64,000 nt of DNA from Lampris incognitus (lineage: Eukaryota > Chordata > Actinopteri > Lampriformes > Lampridae), in contig NC_079217.1 in assembly GCF_029633865.1 (NCBI RefSeq), positions 38,709,635 to 38,773,634 of the forward strand, given 5' to 3'. The notes beneath the pieces were generated by a model. It made no database searches, was not told where the DNA came from, and was given only the letters and a program-made list of their open reading frames with translations. This document shows, piece by piece, positions 1 to 38,260 of the stretch. A program made the position numbers and the translations under genes. Every line of letters starts with the position of its first letter. Positions within the stretch are counted from its first letter, which is position 1.

Positions 1-130
1 TAGTGACCTCTTCAATAACTGGGTGGAAAAATTGTATAAATATCAACTGCTTATTGCATCTTTCTTCAACGCTCCAAGTCGATGACCAATGAAATGTGTT
101 CTTAGCAAATTGCCTTGTTAAAAGAGGAAC

Positions 131-531
131 GGGCATCCAGGTGGTGCGGCGGTATATTCCATTGCCAACAAACACGGGGCTCACCCATTCGAAACCCCGT
201 GTTACCTCCAGCTTGGTCGGGCCTCCTTGCAGACACAACTGGCCATGTCTGCAGGTGGGAAGCCAGATGTGGGTATGTGTCCTGGTTGCTGAGGCTCACG
301 CTATTCAGCGCGATCCTCCCACGTGCTACGTCCCCCTGGCAAAACTCTTCACTGTCAGGTGAAAAGCAGCAGCTGGCGACTCCACATGTATTGGAGGAAG
401 CATGTGGTAGTCTGCAGCCCTCCTCAGATGGGCAGAGGGGGTGGAGCAGTGACCGGGACGGCTCGGAAGAGTGGGGTAATTGGCCAAGTACAATTGGAGA
501 GAAAAAGGGGGGAAATCCACAAAAAAAAGAG
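131..531 (+). repeat. tRNA-derived SINE, family A, copy 1
   Basis: About 400 bp copy starting with a tRNA-like head (degenerate A box near 141-153, B-box-like cattcgaaacc near 186-196) and ending in an AT-rich tail (gagaaaaaggggggaaatcc, then A-rich). Two further copies of the same body occur at 5621-6075 (- strand) and 23425-23860 (+ strand). The shared body includes gtagtctgcagccctcc and ggcagagggggtggagcag. Open frames inside it are not genes. The family name is not assigned; the polymerase III origin is inferred from the head. Confidence 0.75.
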
Positions 532-627
532 GTACACCCATCATATGTAATAAACCCTCAATGCTGCAACATTTCAAAACTGCCTAAAAAAATATAGGTG
601 TGGATATAAATAAGGTGTAGTAGGGAG

Positions 628-1267
628 TAGGGCTGTCAATTAATATTCCAAATTCAAATATATAACCGAATTGTCAAAAAAAAAGACATTTGAGTGTGAA
701 AATTAATATTCGTTTGTGAAAAAAAAAGCTGCACTACTGTGACTGTCTGCCTCGCGAATTCTTGTGAGGTCCTTGGCCGCTGCACTGAATACACTGCATG
801 ATGGACAAGAGTCACAAAATGTCACTTTCACTTTTTGAAAATGAAATTTAGGTCACACTGAAATGAGCGAATAATTCAACAACAACCATGTATTAGAGAC
901 GAGAGTTCACAACCCAACTTAGCTGCAGAGAGAGTGATTTTCACTCCGAACAATCTAAAAAGCTCCGTTGGAAATACTTTGGATTTTGGTCAGAAAACAG
1001 AAAAACTGTGGAACCTATAGTCTTTAAATTAAGTTTTACGGTATAGCACATTTTATTGGTTTATTTTGTAATGTGTAGGTATATAGATCTTTTAAAAGAC
1101 ATGTTTACGCTGAAATACATATATCTATATTGTATTTATGTCTCTTGTATTGATTTACCTTCTTATGGACATAATGTGCAAAAATATATTCGAATGGGTC
1201 AAACCTATGTTTGTTTTTTTTAGAAGAAATAATCGAACGTAATTTTCAGCCAAATTTGACAGCCCTA
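628..1267. mobile_element. hAT-type non-autonomous element (MITE)
   Basis: A 640-bp non-coding element with terminal inverted repeats TAGGGCTGTCAA at 628 and TTGACAGCCCTA ending at 1267. An exact 8-bp direct repeat GTAGGGAG lies on both sides (620-627 and 1268-1275). An 8-bp target duplication is the hallmark of hAT elements. The interior is AT-rich with no long frame, so it would depend on transposase supplied elsewhere. Confidence 0.8.
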
Positions 1268-1275
1268 GTAGGGAG

Positions 1276-3070
1276 AGGAAAAGGAAGCAAGTTTATTCTT
1301 CCTCAAACGTTGTCAGATGAAGGTTCTTATAATTCAAGGTTCTGTATCGCCTACATCATTTGAACAAAAGCTAAGCAGGAAATACCCGACTACAGATGCC
1401 TCTTGCAACCAATACAGGCTGGTTCAAGCGTAGTAGTTTTTTGCTTTCTAACTTTCCAAAACTGACAAATTATTGGAACAGAGTCTTCAGGACATTAGGA
1501 CCACTTTAAACAAATGTTAAATAGTTCCATAAACACACCCTATGAACTTTTTTGATCCACACAGTAATAACATTTGGGTGAATGTGCTGTTAAATCACCC
1601 GGTGTCTTTTTGAATTTGTTTTTTTTTCTCTCCCCCTTCTCATTTTCTATCCTTGTCACCAACTGTGTATGAAACTTTATTTGCAAAAGAATCAGTCACC
1701 TGATAGGAAGAATACCATTATACATAGTTTACATTTTACTGTTAAAAATCCACAATAAAAACAGTTCATGGGGAAAAAAATGAACTGAACATGAAGAGTC
1801 TTTCATACTGAATTGGGTCTATTGCTATTTTCAATAGGTATGCTAACGCTATCTGGACCTGTCCAGGTAACTGACCAAAAACTGCAAACTTATAACACAT
1901 GGGATGATGAAGCAATAATAACCACTGCTGCTATAAGTTACAGCTGAACCTCTAACCTTCATGGGGGATGCAGGAAAGAAATCCTTTATACTCCGTTTGG
2001 GTCCCGGACTTGACTGCTTCTCTTTTTCTTTTCCAATCCTCCCTACTTTCATCCTGTCAGTGGCTTTTGGCACTTTTTCTGACACACCAGATGCTGTTCT
2101 GTTGGGGCTGAGAGAGTAGTGCAATTTGAGTGCGTGGCTTTCATTGACCAGGTAAAGGGTTTCTCCCTGGGTGAGTGTCCCAGACTGGCCCCTTCCCAGC
2201 CTCTCACATCCAAGGGAACTGGGGTTGGGCCCAAGCTGTGGAGAAGGAACAACATTATGCAGACACTAGACTACAGCACCATTTTAGTGCAATGTTACAA
2301 TCACGAAGTCATCACATTTATTGAAGATAACCACAGTGGGTCTATCCCAGGAAGCTAGATTGCAGGATTAAGACTTCTTATAAAGCAAGACACGCTGGCA
2401 TTTCACTAGTTTTGTCCTGACTGTGGTTTCAGATATCATGTATAATGCTTGCCACATGTAGTTGGTTGGGTTCACAGCCACACTTACATAAAAAAAAATA
2501 ATTCTGCAACCTTGCATTATGTCTACCATTCATAATTTCAAGGGTTCTTGTGGGCTGAGACAATGGAAAACAAACAGCTCCTGGAGTGGATTTAAATCAG
2601 CGAGTGACTTAATCTAATGATCTTTCACTATCATCAGTCGATGCCAACGTAAGAATGCCACACTGTTTAACTATGATTGTAACAAGAGGGGAAAGTGAAG
2701 AGAGATAAGAAACTATTATACTCGGCAACCATAGCACGACGTTAGAGTTGGGAGAAAGGTTTTGAGCTTTATACCTGGGTAACATGTACATTCTGGTCCT
2801 TGTAGCAGGCCACCACCTTAACTAAAGGAAAAATGAGGAATATCATCGTCACAAATAATACACTAAAATAAAATATTCACACAGCTACAGAGGAAGAGGA
2901 TTAGGGCCGATGTGAACATTTACTGGGAGTTCAAAAACAAAAATTAAAGTAGAGATTTCTGTCACGTGGTCCGAATCCTCTTCCGTAGAAATAAAAAAAA
3001 ATCGCAGAGGTTTTCCATTTTATCTCTCTTAGCAGCTAAAGCAGGAGAAGGGAAGTGGAATAATGTAATA
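1276..3070. other. intergenic, one weak exon-like frame
   Basis: Mostly AT-rich and without recognisable genes. The only coding-looking piece is on the - strand at about 1950-2108: a lysine-rich frame with the PCNA-interacting-peptide-like stretch KRSIKDFF, preceded by an acceptor-like ctctctcag and followed by a donor-like AAG|GTTAGA. This could be one exon of a neighbouring gene, but no partner exon was found. Confidence 0.3.
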
Positions 3071-3075
3071 TCACA

Positions 3076-3291
3076 ATGAAAAGGTCCGTTTGGATGGTGA
3101 TATTATTCGTCATCCGTACCCTGGTGTCTGGAGCACTTTTTATCGGTGACCCCAGTCTCCGGACCCCGACCGAGAACAACGGCCCGCCCGTCTGCCAAAG
3201 AGATGCGAACCCCGCTAGCGCTCGCCAAGGTACACGACATCTGATCTGCAAGTGGAAAACGATAAGCGTAGTGTTACCTTGTAAAACGTAG
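3076..3291 (+). CDS. orphan ORF with signal-peptide-like start
   Basis: A 71-codon frame whose first ~20 residues look like a signal peptide ([19 protein letters not shown]), followed by a polar, proline-containing stretch. A donor-like CAAG|GTACAC near 3230 suggests it could be the first coding exon of a secreted or membrane protein, with the frame after that being intron read-through. Local sequence is richer in CpG than its surroundings, as at a promoter. No family is recognised and no downstream exon was found before TCAF. It may be chance. Confidence 0.3.
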   Translation: MKRSVWMVILFVIRTLVSGALFIGDPSLRTPTENNGPPVCQRDANPASARQGTRHLICKWKTISVVLPCKT

Positions 3292-3299
3292 AGTAACTA

Positions 3300-5620
3300 C
3301 AAAAATTACGGGTCGTTTTCATGCGACGCAGTAACCGCTCACATTTCGAGAAAATATATCGCCCTTTGCAGCTTTCTACGGTTGGTCACTGTAGGTACGG
3401 TTTTACAAAGCGCAGAGGGGGGTCTTGTAGGGGGGACGGTTTTTAGTGTGACACGCAGGACTAACGCAAACACACTCGTTTAGAAACATATTCCTTACAA
3501 CGGTTCTGCTTATTATTTTATCACCATTCACTGTAGTTCTTAAAAGAATTTAATTTCCAAATTATTGCTATTTGCATTACGTTGATCTCGACACAGTGTG
3601 CAACAGACTAGGAGAGACGTGTTTTTGTGACCACTAAACCGGGTTGGTAAGACTATCTACGACTACGCCACAGCGGATCATCTGTTCCCATCTCGTGCTG
3701 CCCTCTGCGTCTTTTATGACAGCCCATAAAAACACACGTCGCATTACATGCCAGTGCCGTAGCCTGTTAAACGAAACAAATGGACTCGCCAACCATGTTT
3801 CGTTTAATTTGTACTTGTAATCATCGTCCACAATCTCCCGAGTCGTTTTGAATGTCAGGTTCCAGGACAGGATGGACAAGTTTTTCCTAGAGAAATGAAT
3901 TGCTTCAACGCTGGTAACAACCCTATTTCCCCCCCTAATTTTCTAATGTGCTTGGTGTTTTATGCTTTTTATTTTGTTTCATTTCATTTCTTATTTATTT
4001 ATTTATTGTTATTTCAGGCATGGAATTACACGAATGCTTCGAAATACACATACTTATATTCCAAAATGTCAACTTTGCTCAGTACAAGTTTTGTTAACAT
4101 CCACAAATATTGACTTGACTGACTGGGAAAACAGGTTTTAAGGCATTTGTGACCCTGCTCCACCCATGTGAGTACATAACAAATTATAAACGTTCCCACA
4201 GACTTTTATCAGACAAGCGACTCCCGTCACATGGACCAATGAGATGCCATCTTGCCTTTCCTCAGGTAAAATCCTGGCCTATTGCTGGACTCCTCTCACA
4301 GGTGTCCGGCCTCTTACCCTCTTTTACTTTTGTCATCATGGAAAATGTTTCTCACTGTTCACTTTCATTCGCACTGTTTAAACCTCGTGGATAGTGTTTT
4401 AGGTAGTTTGCCTGTGTATGTGCACCTCTGTGTTCCTGTTAAAGGATTTAGGCTGGAAGACCAAGTTTACTTTGTGATACATTTTAACATTTTCAAGATA
4501 CAGCGTTAGAATTTCGTTTAGCAGACGCTTTTATCCAAAGGGACATACATCTGAGAGTTACTACAACACAAGTAAGGATCTAGTCATTAGACAACAAGCA
4601 AGTAAGTGCCAAAAAAAACTAGGTTCAAGTCCGATATGACGTCGTTGTCAACAGGCAGTGCGCAAGGGCAAGGCATAGGCTGCATACAGCGATTTTTTAA
4701 AAAAAAAAAAGTTTTTTTACCAACCGGGATTTCATATCTACCTAAAACGACTACCGCCGGTATTTAAACTCTGTAGTCTGTCATGATAAATACCCAATTG
4801 AGATATTAACGCATTACACGTTAGTATGTCTCTTAGGAAACGACTGACACCGAAATTAACATTTTAACAACTATAATACTACTTTTAAACTATTTAAACT
4901 TCAGAGAGACATGGTAGAACTTGAATAGCAAAATTGAAAAAGTGAAGATATTACCTGAAAACAAAACGAAAAACACATATTGCAAATCTAACAAACGTAA
5001 CAAGGCTTGTAAAACGTGAAATGTAAAAACAAAGAACTGAAAATAAATTTTAAAACGGTCCTAAACAACGACCGGAACTTACAAACTACTAGACCGACCA
5101 TGGGCCGTCAAAATTACCACCCACGGTTGTCAAGATAAATAAAGGAACTGGAGATGCAAATTACAAATTAGCTGCCGGCTAACTCTGGTGCAATTGTAAA
5201 ATTGTGCGTTGTCCCTGTCAAATAAACAATAAACAAATACACAACTGAGATGTTAATAAATTGCATATGTTAGTATGTCTGTTAAGAAACGACTGACACC
5301 AAAATTAACATTTTAACAACTTTAATATTATTTTTCAAACAATTTAAAATCGCCGCTGTCCAACGCCTGTAAATACTGCAACGCCTCGGTGGTAGTCATG
5401 GTGCGTCTGAAACGGCGTCTGTAACCGGCACGTTGGCAATTCAAGTTTAGACTCTGCTCTTAAGGACGCTAGTGTGTTTCTAGGACAGACCAATGAACTT
5501 CGAGAAGGAAATGATGCGACCAACACACGTCATAAATAGACATGACGCGCACGATCACGCGCAAATTACAAGTCGTCATTTTGACCGTTCGTGGTCGTTA
5601 TAGGTAGCGCTTATAACTTT
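3300..5620. other. intergenic sequence with old repeat fragments
   Basis: No gene seen. It holds a ~60-bp RTE 3'-end fragment (near 3660-3720), a Rex1-like 3' tail in reverse (about 4508-4570, ttatccaaagggacatac), and two ~100-bp direct copies of an AT-rich segment (about 4775-4905 and 5237-5350, both containing gacgactgacacc-type sequence) roughly 450 bp apart. The duplication may be a fossil repeat or a local segmental duplication. Confidence 0.45.
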
Positions 5621-6075
5621 TCTTTTTTTTATTGGATTATTCCCCCTTTTTCTCCTAATTGTATCTGGCCAATTACCCCAACTCTTCCAAGCCGTCCAGG
5701 TCGCTGCTCCACCCCCTCTGCCAATCCGGGGTGGGCTGCAGACTACCACGTGCCTCCTCCGATACATGTGGAGTCGCCAGCCGCTTCTTTTCACCTGACA
5801 GTGAGGAGTTTTGCCAGGGGGACATAGCACGTGGAAGGATCACGCTATTCCCCCCAGTCCCCACCCCCAAACAGGTGCCCCGACCGACCAGAGGAGGCGC
5901 TAGTGCAGCGACCAGGGCACATACCCACATCCGGCTTCCCATCCGCACACACGGCCAATTGTGTCTGTAGGGACGCCCAACCAAACCAGAGGTAACACGG
6001 AGATTCGATCCGGCGATCTCCATGTTGGTAGGCAACAGAATAAACTGCCACTCCACCTGGACGCCCACCACAACT
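5621..6075 (-). repeat. tRNA-derived SINE, family A, copy 2 (reverse)
   Basis: Reverse-strand copy of the SINE at 131-531. The head lies near 6072 and the A-rich tail, seen here as a T run, lies at 5621-5632. The copy is nearly full length and lies just upstream of TCAF. Overlapping frames of 75-130 codons are by-products. Confidence 0.75.
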
Positions 6076-6681
6076 TTTTTTGTGCAATTGATCTAAAACT
6101 CATTTTAATGCAAATATGTGCAATTTTAGGTGCATTCACGGAGTGGCAGGTATGTATCTTTTTTTCCCGCAAAGTTATCAAACTTTGAAAACCCAAATCT
6201 GTCAAAATTACTGCCTTGGTCATTCTAGTGATAACACTAGAACACTAGAAAACTAATACCCTCAGGTGTAGAGGTGTTCGTGAAAGAGCTGGGTCTTTAG
6301 CTTCTTCTTAAAGATGGAGAGGGACTCAGCGGATCGAATAAAGTTTGGTGACTTGTTCCACCACCGGGGAACTATAGAAGAGAAGAAGTTCCACTAACAT
6401 CAGTAGCCACTTTATTTCTGTATTTAGGTCTTGAATTTCTGTTATATTCCCTCATAGGTCATTGCGGCAGACTGTACCTCCATATACAACACTACAGCAA
6501 ACTGCTCTTGGGTACATCACAGGACTTAACTTTGACCCTTGGGATCATCTACTAATCTTTCATCCTCACCTCATCCTAGCTCATCAGCTCCACTTCATCT
6601 TTACACCTTCTGATTCTTATATATCATCTCTCCTCTGCCTGCCTGCACCCTGCACCCTCAAGAGCATCACTCCACCTCACC

Positions 6682-32864
<26,183 letters not shown>

Positions 32865-33723
32865 AGTATAGAGTGCTGCTGATAAAAGGTGGAGACAGAT
32901 AGTATGAGCAATCAAAAACGTAGAGGGTATTTTAAAGTGGGAGGCTTTTTTTTTTTTTGGTGAAAGGAAAGTATAAAGTCAATTTTAAACCAACACTGTG
33001 CCTACCCAGACTGCTGACTAGTTGGGAATTAATATTGTGGCTGAACTGCAGACATGTCTGTATGACTGCATGACTATAGATGTGTCAGGTGTGTTCAAAA
33101 AGGGAATATTTATATTCTTTTTGAAACATATTATCCTTTTTTTTCCAGTGTGCAATCCAGACTGCATTTTGGGGCATGGAAAAGCCTTTAGGGGGAATTT
33201 GTTCTCTTCTTTCTTATTTACAACTTTAAAATATTTTGAATTATTATGTTGTGCTATGAGTGATTGGGTTTAAGCTGAGCTAAGTGACAGTGAATGGCTG
33301 TTAACAAAAACCTTTTGGTATGTAAAGTAATATCAAAACTTAGTTTCACTGTATTTTGAGAACAATGTGGGGTCAACTGACAACATTTAGATTTGTGTAA
33401 GGAGTGTTTGAACTTCTTAAGTAAGGAAAATTACAGCTTTATGATAATCAAGTACCTCGCTTTGATTGTGTTTGCAGTGTCCTGCTGTCTCCAGTGTTGG
33501 TCTGAGGCGCTAGAGCCCACACATATTTCACCCATATCACATAGGACTCTGAGTCTGTGATGCCCCCATATTAAGTAGGCAGGTTGCAAACGGTTGATGT
33601 AATGTGCCTGCTGCATCCCTCAAAGCACTATTTGATAGATCTCTTTTGTTTTTGTAACTTTTCATGAAGGAAATCAGTTCTACCATTCTAGGTACATACC
33701 AACATATTTTATTTTTAGTCCTG
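32865..33723. other. TCAF 3' UTR and downstream sequence
   Basis: AT-rich sequence after the TAA. No further coding seen. It probably includes the TCAF 3' UTR; no convincing AATAAA with downstream GT-rich element was pinned down. Confidence 0.4.
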
Positions 33724-33962
33724 GTAATGTCCATCCATTATCTAAACCGCTTATCCTGCTCTCAGGGTCGCGGGAATGCTGGGGCCTATCCCAGCAGTCA
33801 TTGGGCGGCAGGTGGGGAGACAAACTGGACAGGCCGCCAGGCCATCACAGGGCCGACACACACACACATTCACACCTAGGGACAATTTAGTATGGCCGAT
33901 TCACCTAACCTACATGTCTTTGGACTGTGGGAGGAAACCGGCATACCCGGAGGAAACCCATT
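33724..33962 (-). repeat. SINE/LINE-tail repeat, family B, copy 3 (reverse)
   Basis: Reverse-strand copy beginning ccatccattatctaaaccgc (the tail end) and containing cccagcagtcattgggcggc and tttggactgtgggaggaaac, the widespread fish SINE body. The tRNA head is missing. Confidence 0.75.
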
Positions 33963-34372
33963 TAGTTCTAGTAATGTAAAAAAAAAAAAAAAGATTTACC
34001 ACCCCTTTAGATCAGGATCCCTTAACTTCTCAAGAAAATAAGTGTCTACCTCTGTACTTCCCTTTGATACTCAATTAAAATGTTAAACTTTCATTTTACA
34101 GTATGCAAATGTTTCATATTTTCATGCCAAATTATGTGTGTTAAAATTCTTTGCCATACACCTTGTTGTGGATTATCCTGCATGGTCACTTACCAAATAA
34201 TTAAAATAAAAGCATTCCCTTTTTTGTTGAATGTTTTGGACTCAGAAAGGTTATGAAGCAAAAGTTAGCTTCCAAGCTGTGACTGTTCACTGCACTTGCT
34301 ACTGAATCAGTGTGGTACCATGGTTACATAGAACAGTATGTTGCCATGGTTACATAGAGACATTTGGGCTGG

Positions 34373-34886
34373 CAGATGCGGGACCAAGTCATTGTTTTCC
34401 AAATCACAATAAGTCTCAAGGATTGACATTCAAGTCCCAAGTCAAAAAAGACAAGTCCCAAGTCAAGACTGACCAGTCCCAAGTTCTAAACTTTGTGTTT
34501 CAAGTGCTAAACAAGTCATTATGGGTTCTTCGTCAAATTTAATTCCTTTTCGAAATTCTAACAACAGAGTAATTGCTAATTTTATAATAGTACATTTACA
34601 CAAATCCTGAATGCTTTTTAACATTTGTATCTATTACAAAGTGAATCTGTAATTATGGAAAAGAAGAGTTGATTGGCTACACACTTTATAAAAGCATTTT
34701 ATCTTTGGGCTTGGAGAAGATATCAAGTCTTTCAAGTCAAAAGGATTAAGTCCAACTCAAGTCATAAGACATTGGTGTTAAATTTAAAGTAGAGTTGCAA
34801 GTATTTTTCAGTTTTGTCAAGTCAAGTCTAAAGTCATCAGATTTGTGACTCGAGTCCAAGTCATGTGACTCGAGTCCACACCTCTG
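34373..34886. mobile_element. hAT MITE rich in AAGTC/GACTCGAGTC words
   Basis: 514-bp non-coding element with ends CAGATGCGGGACCAAGTC and GACTCGAGTCCACACCTCTG. The flanking 8-mers TGGGCTGG and GTGGCTGG share their last six bases. The interior is built of repeated caagtc/gacttg words. The imperfect duplication fits an older hAT insertion. Confidence 0.7.
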
Positions 34887-36000
34887 GTGGCTGGCATATG
34901 AATTTAGAGCAGTGATTAAACTTTAGCCCGACTGCATGTGTATTTCAGTTTTTTACAACCACTTTGGCATTAATTTTAGAACCTTGATGTCATTTTCAAA
35001 ACTCAAGACACGACTCACAACCGATGATCAAAATGCACATTTTTAAAACTCTTGGATACAATACACATAACCCTCATTTGTTCACTGAAATCACCTGTTC
35101 AAAATGACACAACATGAAAGTGTTACCATTTCAAAATGCAATTCACACATTACATCCGAGATTACTATTAATTTCATTGTAATGATCTATCAATTGACAC
35201 AACTAATCAAAATGATAAGTAACCGTTGCGTTACTCTTAATGCATAGTTATATGGAAACTGATGAACAATATTCCATGTTAACAGCATGAAAGTTTCAGG
35301 ATAACGAGATCCATCATTGTTTAGGATAGGGACTACTTTTCCTTCTGCCTTCTCACTGTGCTCCCCAAAGGCCGTGGCACAGCACCGCACTATTGTTGCT
35401 TCTAAAAATTAAAACAAATAGAGAAGTATGATCTTTGTTAGTTTATTTGATGCTAATGCCAAGGCTTTCAGATACAACTTTTTGGTGCGTGCATTTACCA
35501 ATTTTCACTCTAGAAATCACAAATATTTCCTGCTTTTGTGTACACAAGAAGACTTTTTAAGGTATCGGTATCAGTATTGGGGTAGTCCAACCTTAGGGGT
35601 CATTGGAGTTTACATGTTCTCCCCTTAGTGGGGCAGCTTAGCTCCAATATTCATAAGGATTGTGCATTTTGTGATAAAAGCACAAAACTTGGTACATATG
35701 TAGCTTAATATATTTAGAAGAAATTTGGATATGGAGCCACTGAAAATTAGCCCCGTAGTGGCCATAGCAGGCATGGACGTTATTAGATCGCTTTTAGCGG
35801 GGCTGTGGCCTCCCTAAATTTCATGTCAGTCATTATGACAAGACAGAGGGGAATGTTACCTTTCCAGAGATACCGATATCATTGTTCTAGTCCAAATAGA
35901 ACTAGAGATATACCATTTTACATATCGGATGTCACCATGCATGTTGAAAAAACTAAGTTCCCAGTCACTTTTGAAACATTATTCACATTTCAAAACATTA
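34887..36000. other. intergenic repeat debris
   Basis: No gene. A ~50-bp family B SINE scrap (35577-35626) and an unclassified stretch at 35630-35850 containing gataaaagcacaaaacttgg and ggagccactgaaaattagcc. Confidence 0.4.
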
Positions 36001-36012
36001 TTCACGCGATAA

Positions 36013-36573
36013 ATGTTACCAATGTTTCCTGCTCTCACTGGGTGTGACACTGTATCCAGTTTTGCCGAACACGGTAAGAAAACTGCTTGGGCAGTATGGA
36101 TCGTTTTGCCAGACCTGACAGATGCTCTCCTGACGCTGTCCTCTGCACCAGGTGACATACCAGAAGAGGTCATGAGGAGCACAGAAAGATTTGTCATACT
36201 CCCGTATAACAGGACGAGCAAGTGCATGGACATCAATAAAGCATGAAAGAAGATGTTTGCAAAGAAGAACAACGTTCAGCTGATACCACCAACAAAGGCA
36301 GCCCTGGAGCAACATGTGAAGAGGGCAGTCTATCAGGGAGGATATGTGTGGGGCCAGATGCTGTTACCTGCACCACCGTTGCCTTCACCAGACAACTGGG
36401 GCTGGACCAGGAACCAGGAAGGAATGTTGGAGCCATATTGGACAGAACTACCCGAGGCCTCCCACACCTGCCATGAACTGGTATCATGCAGGTGCAAGAA
36501 TGGCTGTGTAGTTTATCGTATATGTACATATACATATATATTTATACCTGTTTTGGATAAAAACATTTTGTAA
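36013..36573 (+). pseudogene. fragment of a multicopy 'ALTGCDT' fish protein, one in-frame stop
   Basis: One frame with a single TGA (36244-36246) codes MFPALTGCDTVSSFAEHGKK, ERFVILPYNRTSKCMDINKA, then after the stop QHVKRAVYQGGYVWGQ and a Cys-rich end (CHELVSCRCKNGC). I recognise this as the C-terminal part of a repetitive, probably transposon-borne protein common in fish; its function is unknown. The stop sits where an Arg CGA would fit, so a single CpG transition may explain it. It is 5'-truncated. Confidence 0.6.
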
Positions 36574-37325
36574 TGCACTGGTGGCGCACTTGTATTTTCA
36601 TGTAAAACTTAACCAACGAGCTCTCATGTTGCTCAAAGATGTACTGCAGACATAAAACGGGAGGAAATACTGCAAATTTTGTTTGGCGACCCATCACAGG
36701 AATGGGTGGCTTAGCAGGCAGCGGCGCTGGGTAAATTATGTTGATTTAATAAATCAGTCGTTACGTACTAACATTACGTGGATGTATTACTAAATGCTAC
36801 ACAACAAAGATAAGTTCCATCCTGGACAGGCCGCCAGGCCATCACAGGGGCCAAAGTTAACACTGATAAATTAAGCCAGATGATGTAAGCAATTTTGGCT
36901 CTTTCAGAGTGGAATGAAGGGGCTTGGGATTCAAAATGTAACTCAGTGTCAAAAAGGCTCTGCAGTCTACGGAGAATCGCTCTGGCTTGGACAAGTGGAT
37001 GGGAGCGGCCACGGGTGGTGCAGCAACAGGTGGCGGCACAGGAAGAGCAGGATCTGGACTCACTCCAACCCTGGAACCAACAGCTAAATCACTGGAAGCA
37101 GGAAGTGTGTGCATCTTTTGCTGGGCCCCAAATGCATCTAGGCACCAAATGCAAACAAACTCTCTTGTCGGTCTGTCATTTCTCTCATTTCATGTCGTAG
37201 CACACTTATCTGCTCCTCTTGGTGATAAATTGTTAAGTGATATTAAATATAACCCGAGTGTATTTGTATTACTCTGTAACCAATGTATGCAACCAGAACA
37301 GAGGGTGAAGAAAGACACATTCATG
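36574..37325. other. intergenic, no gene seen
   Basis: Contains a short scrap of the family B tail (36825-36857, ggacaggccgccaggccatc) and otherwise unremarkable sequence with small chance frames. Confidence 0.4.
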
Positions 37326-37711
37326 TAGATTAAATATATTGCATGCCTCGCACTGAATGTGGGTTGCCCTCCCCTGGGGCCTTGGGAGAGATACCGTGTC
37401 TGGTGCAAGGACGGCCCCCGATAAGAGTTACAGGTCCAGACAGGATGAGCACTCCCTAAAGCTCAACCATGAAAGGGAGCATTGACCAAACATAGTGGAC
37501 AGGAAAATCAAGGTCATGTGTGATGAATGAACGAGGGAGGTTTAGCATATAAAGAAGCTCACACACAAAGAAAGTCAGACACACACGACGGATTGGCAGT
37601 GTGTCTCCAGATCTGTACTCAATAAAATTATTTTAATCTCCTAAGACGTGGTGGCTGTTTTCTTCACATCAACGGACCCGGGGACGAGGAACACGAAGGT
37701 GATTCCCAACA
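37326..37711 (+). repeat. ERV 5' LTR, left limit uncertain
   Basis: Contains a TATA-like catataaag (near 37,548), an AATAAA polyadenylation signal (near 37,620) followed by attttaatctcc, and ends ...attcccaaca just before a primer-binding site. The start is a guess (TG near 37,326), because no second LTR copy exists here for comparison. Confidence 0.5.
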
Positions 37712-37714
37712 AAT

Positions 37715-37733
37715 TGGGGGCTTCGTCCGGGAT
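37715..37733 (+). other. ERV primer-binding site, tRNA-Pro type
   Basis: TGGGGGCTTCGTCCGGGAT matches the proline-tRNA primer site used by murine-leukaemia-type retroviruses apart from one extra T. It lies 3 bp after the CA that ends the LTR. Confidence 0.8.
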
Positions 37734-37909
37734 GTGAAGAAGCAGTCCTAATTGGACAGTGTGGCTGCCCGCCGACACCTCCCAAGCTTGGGGTCGACCC
37801 ACAACACGAATAAGGTAAGCAGAACCTGTTTTAACGAAATCTGCATATTGGACTGAATTACTAAATTGTACTAAGCTCGGGAAGGAGAAGGCGGCCAGTT
37901 TAACAAAAA

Positions 37910-38235
37910 AGTAAGGGTTGGAGTCCCCTACGGTAAGATTAAAAAGGAGATGATCGGTAGAAGAGGTTGGAGTCCTCTGTCTAAGATCCTAGGTAGTGGC
38001 GCACCCACTCACTCTCTGACGAGGGGGTGAGGTTACGGCTGGGAAAACTCTCCCGGGGAATTGAGGACCCCCAAAGGAGGGAAGCTTAGAGCTCAGTAAG
38101 GGTTGGAGTCCCTGAAAAATTGGTTAAATACAGTAAGGGTTGAAGTCCCTGAACAATTGGTTAAATAGAGCTCAGTAAGGGTTGGAGTCCCTGAACAATA
38201 GATTAAATAGAGTAAAGGGTTGGAGTCCCTAACAG
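37910..38235 (+). repeat. repeated GGTTGGAGTCC units in the ERV leader
   Basis: The word ggttggagtcc, or its one-base variant, recurs about six times. Four copies form a loose tandem array with starts at 38093, 38131, 38173 and 38211 (period 38-42 bp, unit cagtaagggttggagtccct). It lies between the primer site and the first gag ATG, where packaging signals usually sit; function unknown. Confidence 0.85.
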
Positions 38236-38260
38236 ATAGACAGGAGACGTAAAAGGTAGA

